Shown here: piece by piece, positions 6,165 through 9,763 of the stretch
How positions within the stretch are numbered: position 1 is the stretch's first letter
Layout of the letters: every line of letters starts with the position of its first letter
Assembly: GCA_016781725.1 (NCBI GenBank)
Contig: JADDPU010000533.1
Span: 1 to 9,763, forward strand
Direction: 5' to 3'
From: Rubrobacter sp.
GTDB lineage: Bacteria; Actinomycetota; Rubrobacteria; Rubrobacterales; Rubrobacteraceae
DNA: 9,763 bases
The notes under the pieces: generated by a model
Told to the model about the DNA's origin: nothing
Databases searched by the model: none
Seen by the model: the letters and a program-made list of their open reading frames with translations, nothing else
Made by a program: the position numbers and the translations under genes

Positions 6165-6548
6165 TCAGAGAACGCGCAACGCAAGGAAGACCGCCAGCGC
6201 CACGCAGACCAGCCAGACGGCGACGATCACCACCGCTGCGACGCGGCTTACGGGCTTCTCGCCCTCCGCCACCCCGCGGGCCTTCTCCCTGCACTCAGCG
6301 AACACGTCGGGCGGGACCAGCTTCGCGGCGATGAGCACCCCTATCGGGACGACGACCATCTCGTCGAGCAGACCGACCAGGGGTATGAAATCGGGTATCG
6401 GGTCTATGGGGCTGAAGACGTAGCCGACGATCAGGGCGGCGAAAACCTTGGCGTACCAGGGGGTCCTCGGGTGCCGGTAAGCCAGGTAGAGGGCGTACGT
6501 CTGCGCCTTTAGCCCGCGCGCCCGTCTCTTCCACCCCTCCAGGCTCAT
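6165..6548 (-). CDS. DUF1232 (YkvA-type) membrane protein
   Basis: This is a 127-residue protein with the DUF1232 signature YVFSPIDPIPDFIPLVGLLDE at residues 43-63, the hallmark SPxDxIPDFIP segment of a small, widespread membrane-associated family with no settled role. The segment before it (about 33-45) and the stretch after it (VVVPIGVLIAAKLV) are hydrophobic. A separate C-terminal helix, VAAVVIVAVWLVCVALAVFL at about 104-123, is a clear membrane anchor. The N-terminus is basic (KRRARGLK). The ATG at 6546-6548 is the natural start, though its ribosome binding site is weak (AGGG, 11 bases upstream). It lies 59 bases downstream of the chimeric ORF on the same strand and may share its transcript. 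The family identification is firm. Function is unknown, and magnesium or stress links reported for other members are not shown here. Confidence 0.88.
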   Translation of the reverse strand: MSLEGWKRRARGLKAQTYALYLAYRHPRTPWYAKVFAALIVGYVFSPIDPIPDFIPLVGLLDEMVVVPIGVLIAAKLVPPDVFAECREKARGVAEGEKPVSRVAAVVIVAVWLVCVALAVFLALRVL

Positions 6549-6607
6549 CCGTCAATACCCTACAACAGGCACGTCCGAGATCGTGAACCTTTCGGGCTCG
6601 GCCCCAT

Positions 6608-6841
6608 TCACAGCCACCGGCGCACCCGCGCCTTGTAGCGCAGGTACTCCTCACCGAAGCGGCGTTCCAGGTAGCGCTCCTCCTTCTCGATGCTGTCGAA
6701 TTCGGAGGTGCCGTGGATCGCGTCGCCGGCGTTGGCGCCATCGCAGGTACCGCCGCCGCAGGTTATCGCCGCCGACGCCACCCCAGAGGCCAGCAACAAA
6801 ACAGCCCCCATCGCCTGGATCAGGAGTAGTCCTCGTCTCAT
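6608..6841 (-). CDS. short chimeric ORF: RTX-like secreted start joined to methyltransferase-like tail (possible gene remnant)
   Basis: This 77-residue ORF has two halves that look unrelated. Residues 1-24 form a good signal peptide (basic MRR, hydrophobic core, ASGVASA). The next stretch, ITCGGGTCDGANAGDAIHG with Cys28 and Cys33, resembles the entry into RTX-like calcium-binding repeats of secreted proteins, but no repeats follow. From about residue 52 the sequence changes to EERYLERRFGEEYLRYKARV and ends RRWL. That closely resembles the C-terminal tail of isoprenylcysteine carboxyl methyltransferase-like membrane enzymes (EE..L...FG.eY..Y..RV). A tail of that kind should follow membrane helices in the cytoplasm, not an export signal. 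A deletion fusing two genes would explain this. It may be a pseudogene or a new small secreted helix protein. The ATG has only a weak AAG-type ribosome site. Both family resemblances are from pattern recognition. Confidence 0.5.
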   Translation of the reverse strand: MRRGLLLIQAMGAVLLLASGVASAAITCGGGTCDGANAGDAIHGTSEFDSIEKEERYLERRFGEEYLRYKARVRRWL

Positions 6842-6888
6842 CTTCGTACTTTCGCCTCGACGAACGCCGTCTCTTGTGCGCCCAACTC

Positions 6889-6915
6889 TAACGGTCCATC
6901 GTCCGCCAACCGTTA
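6889..6915. promoter_or_regulatory. inverted repeat TAACGGT-N13-ACCGTTA, operator candidate
   Basis: A perfect seven-base inverted repeat (6889-6895 and 6909-6915) lies about 50 bases before the start of the chimeric ORF. A further CGTTAC copy follows at 6923-6928. The 27-base span with half-sites about two helical turns apart would suit a dimeric regulator. The 144-base spacer (6842-6985) otherwise holds only the inverted repeat next to the asparaginase stop. I cannot place promoter hexamers here. Confidence 0.3.
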
Positions 6916-6934
6916 CGAAAAGCGTTACCGGCCG

Positions 6935-6987
6935 AAGCCCCGAGGAGAGTTCTCTGGCTCTGGTCGTCTGCCGCCTGCTCGGGGCTT
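6935..6987 (-). terminator. 10-bp inverted repeat overlapping the asparaginase stop codon
   Basis: AAGCCCCGAG (6935-6944) and CTCGGGGCTT (6978-6987) are perfect complements, with 33 bases between them. The outer arm includes two bases of the asparaginase TAA stop. On the minus strand the second arm runs into CTTCGG, and a TTTT comes about ten bases later. It is likely the end-of-operon hairpin, though the long loop makes it an unusual terminator. Confidence 0.4.
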
Positions 6988-7984
6988 AGAGCAGGGATCC
7001 CACCTCGCCGACCACCTCGCCGTGCAGCCCGCACACCGCGGAGTCGTCGCCGGGAGGCATCTCTACGCCCCTGGCCGCGAGCGCGGCGAGCGCCGCCGGC
7101 CGCACGGCCCTGCCGCCGCCGTCTGAGACCTTGAGCGCCATGCCCCAGCCGTCCGGGCTGCCGACCGCGAGAACCCCTTCGGCCCCGCCCTTGACCAGGA
7201 GGTCCGTTGCGTCCATGAGCTCGGTGTCGAGCCGGCCGGTTCCGGCGACCAGGAAGGGGTGGGCGCGCATCGCGTCCCGGATGCGCAGGGCTGCCCGGGC
7301 AAGCTCGTCGGAGAGGTTTTCGCCGCTGGAGATCCGGGCGAAGCCCGTCGCGAGGCTCCTGAGCGGCAGGGCGAAGGCGGGGACGCCGCAGTTGTCGCCA
7401 GCCACGAGTACCTCATCCTCGCGCAGCCCGCAGACCTCGCAGAGGAGCGCCAGGATGCGGCGCTGGAGCGGGTGACCAGGGTTGCGGTAGCCTCCGGTCG
7501 TGTAGCCCTCGTGGGCGCAGACGGCGAGCATACCTGCGTGTTTGCCCGAGCAGTTGCCGTGGATGGGGCGCGGCTCCTCGCCACCGCGGGCGAGCTTCGC
7601 CGCCTCAGGCGCATAGAGGGGCGGATGCGCCCCGCTCTGGAGGGCGTCCTCGGTGAGACCTGCCTTCTCCAGGAGGGACCGGACGGCAGCCAGGTGGGGC
7701 TCCTCGGCGTTGTGGGAGGCGCAGGCGACGGCGAGCTCCGTCTCGGTGAGGCCGAAGGCGTCCGCGGCGCCGGAGAGCACGAGTGGGAGGGCCTGGAAGG
7801 GCTTGGCCGAGGAGCGGGCGTAGACGTAGGCGTCGGGGTCGCCAGCGGCGTCGAGGACGTTGCCGTGCGGGTCGCAGACGGCGAGCCGGCCCCGGTGGAC
7901 GCTCTCGACGAGCGCGCCGCGCCTGACGGCGGCGAGCGGGGCGTCCTCAGGCAGGCCCGCGTCGCCCTGCGGGGGGTTACTCAC
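6986..7984 (-). CDS. L-asparaginase, class 3 (Rhizobium etli ReAV type)
   Basis: This is a 332-residue enzyme that hydrolyses asparagine to aspartate and ammonia. It belongs to the serine-lysine, zinc-containing asparaginase II family typified by R. etli ReAV, not to the E. coli AnsA/AnsB fold. Conserved parts are RSSAKPFQALP, ACASHN, HGNCSGKHAG and GDNCGVPAFALPL. Ser58/Lys61 and Ser90 match Ser48/Lys51 and Ser80 of ReAV. Zinc ligands Cys145, Lys148 and Cys199, with Asp197, match Cys135, Lys138, Cys189 and Asp187. Every one has the same offset of ten. Lys265 in VKGGAEG is the likely second catalytic lysine. The GTG at 7984 is preferred because it overlaps the stop of the preceding gene (GTGAGTAA) and places the domain start correctly. 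A longer ORF from 8077 would add 31 residues that overlap that gene and look non-coding. It lacks a signal peptide, so it is cytoplasmic. It ends the operon, with a hairpin at its stop. Confidence 0.93.
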   Translation of the reverse strand: MSNPPQGDAGLPEDAPLAAVRRGALVESVHRGRLAVCDPHGNVLDAAGDPDAYVYARSSAKPFQALPLVLSGAADAFGLTETELAVACASHNAEEPHLAAVRSLLEKAGLTEDALQSGAHPPLYAPEAAKLARGGEEPRPIHGNCSGKHAGMLAVCAHEGYTTGGYRNPGHPLQRRILALLCEVCGLREDEVLVAGDNCGVPAFALPLRSLATGFARISSGENLSDELARAALRIRDAMRAHPFLVAGTGRLDTELMDATDLLVKGGAEGVLAVGSPDGWGMALKVSDGGGRAVRPAALAALAARGVEMPPGDDSAVCGLHGEVVGEVGSLL

Positions 7985-8291
7985 CGGAGAGCCCGATGAT
8001 GTGGAGGGCCAAAAGGTCGAGGGCGACGCGCATCCGGCCCATCGCCGCCGAGAAGTCGCCGGCGGCCTGGTACCCACGCGCCTCGTCGACGAGGGCCCGT
8101 ATCTTTTGCAGCGGTCCGTCGTCCTCGCCGCCGGGGCTCTCGCCGCGCAGGCTGGCCTCGGCCATCCCCAACATGATGTCGACCCTGGGGCTCGCCGTCC
8201 ACATAGACACGATCGCGATGTCGAGGTAGCTGTGGATCCTGAGCAGGTAAGCCAGGCGCACCGCCGCGTCGGCCCTCTCCCCCGCCTTCAC
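7977..8291 (-). CDS. 104-residue protein, unknown, coupled to amidohydrolase and asparaginase
   Basis: I do not recognise this protein. It is 104 residues, mostly predicted helix, without a signal peptide or membrane segment. It has an N-terminal helix pair (residues 5-45, including RLAYLLRIHSYLDIAIVSM), a polar acidic linker (RGESPGGEDDG, about 49-59) and a C-terminal helix pair (QKIRALVDEARGYQAAGDFS, then MGRMRVALDLLALHIIG). This pattern suits a small helical bundle or TPR-like pair. The GTG start at 8289-8291 directly follows the TAG of the amidohydrolase. Its TAA overlaps the GTG of the asparaginase by 8 bases. Such tight coupling on both sides supports real translation and a shared role or stoichiometry with the two hydrolases, for example as a subunit or substrate helper, but that is inference. 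The other reading frames over this stretch are arginine- and proline-rich and look like shadows. Confidence 0.72.
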   Translation of the reverse strand: MKAGERADAAVRLAYLLRIHSYLDIAIVSMWTASPRVDIMLGMAEASLRGESPGGEDDGPLQKIRALVDEARGYQAAGDFSAAMGRMRVALDLLALHIIGLSGE

Positions 8292-9152
8292 CTAAAACCA
8301 CCGCCGGATGTTCCCGGAGAGGATGCCCGGCAACGCCGCCTCTGGCACCCCCGCGGCCTCGGCGGCGGCCAGGGTCGCGTGCAGCGTCGAGGGTAGGTCC
8401 CCGTAGGGTATGTCCGAGCCGTAGCAGATGCGGGAGGGGTCCAGAGAGGAGAAGAGCACGTAGAGGTCCTTCGCCCGCACGACCGAGGTCTCGAACAAGA
8501 CGTTAGGGTGACCCTCGAAGGCGCGCGCCGCCTCGAGCACCTCGATCATCGCCGAGTGGCCCAAGATCAGGCGCAGCCGCGGGTAAGCCTCGACAGTCGG
8601 CACGAGCGGCTCGACTATGCGCTGCATGGCGAACCCCGCGTGGATCAAGACCGGCAGGTCCGCCTCCGCCGCCATCTCGAAGAGGCACACCACCCGCGGG
8701 TCGTCGAGCTCGAAGTGCTGGGAGACGGGGTGGAGCTTTAGCCCCATAAAGCCGCGCCCCACGCAGCGGCCGAACTCGGCCTCGTAGTCGCGGTGCGGGT
8801 TGAGGCGGAAGAAGGGCACGAAGAGGTCGGGGTACTCCTCGTAGGCGTTCCAGATCACGTCGTTCGGGCCCGAGTAGTCGTCGCGGGCGTTGGGGTCGTT
8901 CAGGGGGAAGACTATGGCCCGCTTTACGCCGGCGGCCTCCATCCGGGCGCGCATACCCTCGGCGGTCATCGTCCGGCCGTCTATGTCGGCCCCGATGTGG
9001 GCGTGGGCGTCGAAAACCTCCACGCCGGCCGGGATCCTCTGGCGCACCCACTCCCAGATGCCGGCCATCGCCCCGCCCGTCAGCGCCTCGATGCTGTGCT
9101 CTCTCTCCGCCGTCAAAGTGCCAGCCGATCCAACCGTAATCTCCGCGACCAA
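8292..9152 (-). CDS. amidohydrolase-2 family metal-dependent hydrolase (TIM barrel)
   Basis: This is a 286-residue member of the amidohydrolase-2 group (ACMSD-like), zinc-dependent hydrolases or decarboxylases with a TIM-barrel fold, probably cytoplasmic. Metal-site marks are all present: DAHAHIG with His50 and His52, GLKLHP at 137-142, LIHAG with His171, LGHS with His199 and YGSDIPYG with Asp247. The end, LSGNIRRWF, matches the usual final N-x-x-R-x-F. The substrate cannot be read from the sequence. The start is unsure. The frame reaches a TTG at 9152 without a ribosome binding site, and an ATG at 9068 (before AGIWEWVRQRIP) follows a GGGCGGGG stretch. The extra 28 residues look coding, so the longer form is listed. 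It directly abuts the 104-residue gene (TAG then GTG) and is followed by the asparaginase, an operon that suggests nitrogen or amide metabolism. Confidence 0.85.
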   Translation of the reverse strand: MVAEITVGSAGTLTAEREHSIEALTGGAMAGIWEWVRQRIPAGVEVFDAHAHIGADIDGRTMTAEGMRARMEAAGVKRAIVFPLNDPNARDDYSGPNDVIWNAYEEYPDLFVPFFRLNPHRDYEAEFGRCVGRGFMGLKLHPVSQHFELDDPRVVCLFEMAAEADLPVLIHAGFAMQRIVEPLVPTVEAYPRLRLILGHSAMIEVLEAARAFEGHPNVLFETSVVRAKDLYVLFSSLDPSRICYGSDIPYGDLPSTLHATLAAAEAAGVPEAALPGILSGNIRRWF

Positions 9153-9162
9153 CGACCGTGAA

Positions 9163-9192
9163 ATGGTAGCAGGGGGGGATCGAGGCTGCTAA
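9163..9192 (-). promoter_or_regulatory. weak promoter candidate before the amidohydrolase
   Basis: On the minus strand, TTAGCA (9192-9187) and TACCAT (9168-9163) are 18 bases apart, each matching four of six consensus bases. The transcript would start near 9156. That would leave only a few bases before the TTG at 9152, or a leader of about 90 bases before the ATG at 9068. It therefore bears on the choice of start. Confidence 0.22.
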
Positions 9193-9214
9193 ATGGCTCC
9201 GTAAAGCGCGCGAT

Positions 9215-9232
9215 CCGCGGGCCGGGGCGCGG
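9215..9232 (-). terminator. hairpin just past the DUF1989 stop
   Basis: CCGCG and CGCGG (five pairs, eight-base loop) begin 3 bases after the TGA of the DUF1989 gene. No T-run follows. It may reduce read-through into the amidohydrolase gene, 83 bases away, or be chance in GC-rich DNA. Confidence 0.28.
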
Positions 9233-9235
9233 TCC

Positions 9236-9763
9236 TCAACCTCGGACTTCGAGCTCGATCGGCTTGAAGCTGTAGTTGTTCGACTTCTCGGCCGAGCAGG
9301 CCGTCACCCCGACGACCAGATCCATCTCCGCCCTCAGGTCAACGAAATCCCCAGGTCTGGAGAGGGGAGGCCCGATCTCTAACTCGCCCGAGGGCAAGAC
9401 GTCCACGTTCATGAAAACGTTGAAGGTCGTCGGGATGTCGTCCCCGGCGATCCCGAAAGGCTCCAAATTCTCCTTCAGGTTCTCGAAGCAACTAGGGTGG
9501 TACCCGTGGTGGCCTTCGTAGAGGATCTCGAAGGTCTCGGGGCTGCAAGGCGTGAGGAGAAAATCGTGCTTGCCCACCGTGTCTTCGAGGATCGTGAACA
9601 TCGGGTTGCTCCGGTTGGAGTAGAGGACGTGGCCGGTCGTCAGGAAGATGGTGTTGTTGTAGTCGAGGCTGCGCCCGGAGGAGAGCCGCTCTGAGGTGTC
9701 CCCCGCGGCGAAGGCAACCACGTCGGAGACCTGCTCCCCCACGGGGTCGATCACCCTCAGCAC
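9236..9763 (-). CDS. DUF1989 / urea carboxylase-associated family protein, N-terminus cut by window edge
   Basis: This is the C-terminal 175 residues of a DUF1989 protein. The frame is open to the right edge, so the first visible codon (GTG) is probably internal, and about 20-40 residues are missing given the usual length near 200. Family marks are LRVIDPVGEQVSDVVAF, ERLSSGRSLDYNNTIFLTTG, VLYSNRSNPM, ILEDTVGKHDFLLTPCS, HPSCFENL, DIPTTFNVFMNVDV, GDFVDLRAEMDL and the final YSFKPIELEV. The conserved Cys in TPCS and HPSC, with the His in GKHD and the HHGYH cluster, could bind metal. Members sit beside urea carboxylase genes, and two, CgdA and CgdB, form carboxyguanidine deiminase in guanidine breakdown. 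Which substrate this copy uses cannot be told. It lies 83 bases ahead of the amidohydrolase gene on the same strand, which suggests a nitrogen-related role for the group. Confidence 0.88.
   Translation of the reverse strand: MLRVIDPVGEQVSDVVAFAAGDTSERLSSGRSLDYNNTIFLTTGHVLYSNRSNPMFTILEDTVGKHDFLLTPCSPETFEILYEGHHGYHPSCFENLKENLEPFGIAGDDIPTTFNVFMNVDVLPSGELEIGPPLSRPGDFVDLRAEMDLVVGVTACSAEKSNNYSFKPIELEVRG

Noticed and set aside
7259..8396. Plus-strand open frames opposite the asparaginase and the 104-residue gene
   Set aside because: The minus-strand asparaginase has all catalytic and zinc residues in register with ReAV, so the opposite frames are shadows.
1..9763. CRISPR array, transposon ends, prophage genes or a defence system
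   Set aside because: I saw no regularly spaced direct repeats, no transposase or integrase motifs and no nuclease or effector domain among the genes.

Overview
The window is GC-rich, and almost every base lies in or close to a gene. It reads as a chromosomal segment of a high-GC actinobacterium. The PAC2-family protein, frequent GTG and TTG starts and compact same-strand gene runs support this. A deep-branching lineage such as Rubrobacteria is my best guess, from the style of the proteins and not from any search. I see no IS element, phage gene, CRISPR array, rRNA or convincing tRNA.

Layout, left to right. (1) Positions 2-2626, plus strand: a tight four-gene run. It holds the C-terminal part of a beta-ketoacyl-ACP synthase cut by the window edge, a Bcp-like peroxiredoxin, a LarE-type PP-loop sulfur transferase and a DUF456 membrane protein, with gaps of 8, 13 and 3 bases. 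(2) Positions 2767-5592, minus strand: aat (Leu/Phe-tRNA-protein transferase), an exported PQQ-type sugar dehydrogenase and a PAC2-family protein. A hairpin and a promoter candidate separate aat from the dehydrogenase. (3) Positions 5593-6073: a divergent spacer, then a 73-residue two-helix membrane protein (plus strand) with a strong ribosome binding site and a possible leader hairpin. (4) Positions 6165-6841, minus strand: a DUF1232 membrane protein and a curious 77-residue ORF that looks like two unrelated proteins joined. (5) Positions 6986-9763, minus strand: a class 3 (Rhizobium etli type) L-asparaginase, an unrecognised 104-residue protein, an amidohydrolase-2 family metal hydrolase, and a DUF1989 (urea carboxylase-associated) protein that runs off the right edge.

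How they may work together. The right-hand group looks like a nitrogen-release module: an amide hydrolase, a metal-dependent amidohydrolase and a DUF1989 protein, a family that includes carboxyguanidine deiminase subunits. The first three of its genes are translationally coupled, so the unknown 104-residue protein is made together with two hydrolases. The left-hand group links a thiol peroxidase to a LarE with the three-cysteine arrangement expected of iron-sulfur cluster-bearing LarE proteins. No larB or larC is visible.

Most genes here are ordinary housekeeping or accessory metabolism. I do not see a clear new defence or mobile system. The items most worth a second look are the chimeric 77-residue ORF, the coupled 104-residue unknown with its hydrolase neighbours, and the small membrane protein with its leader structure.
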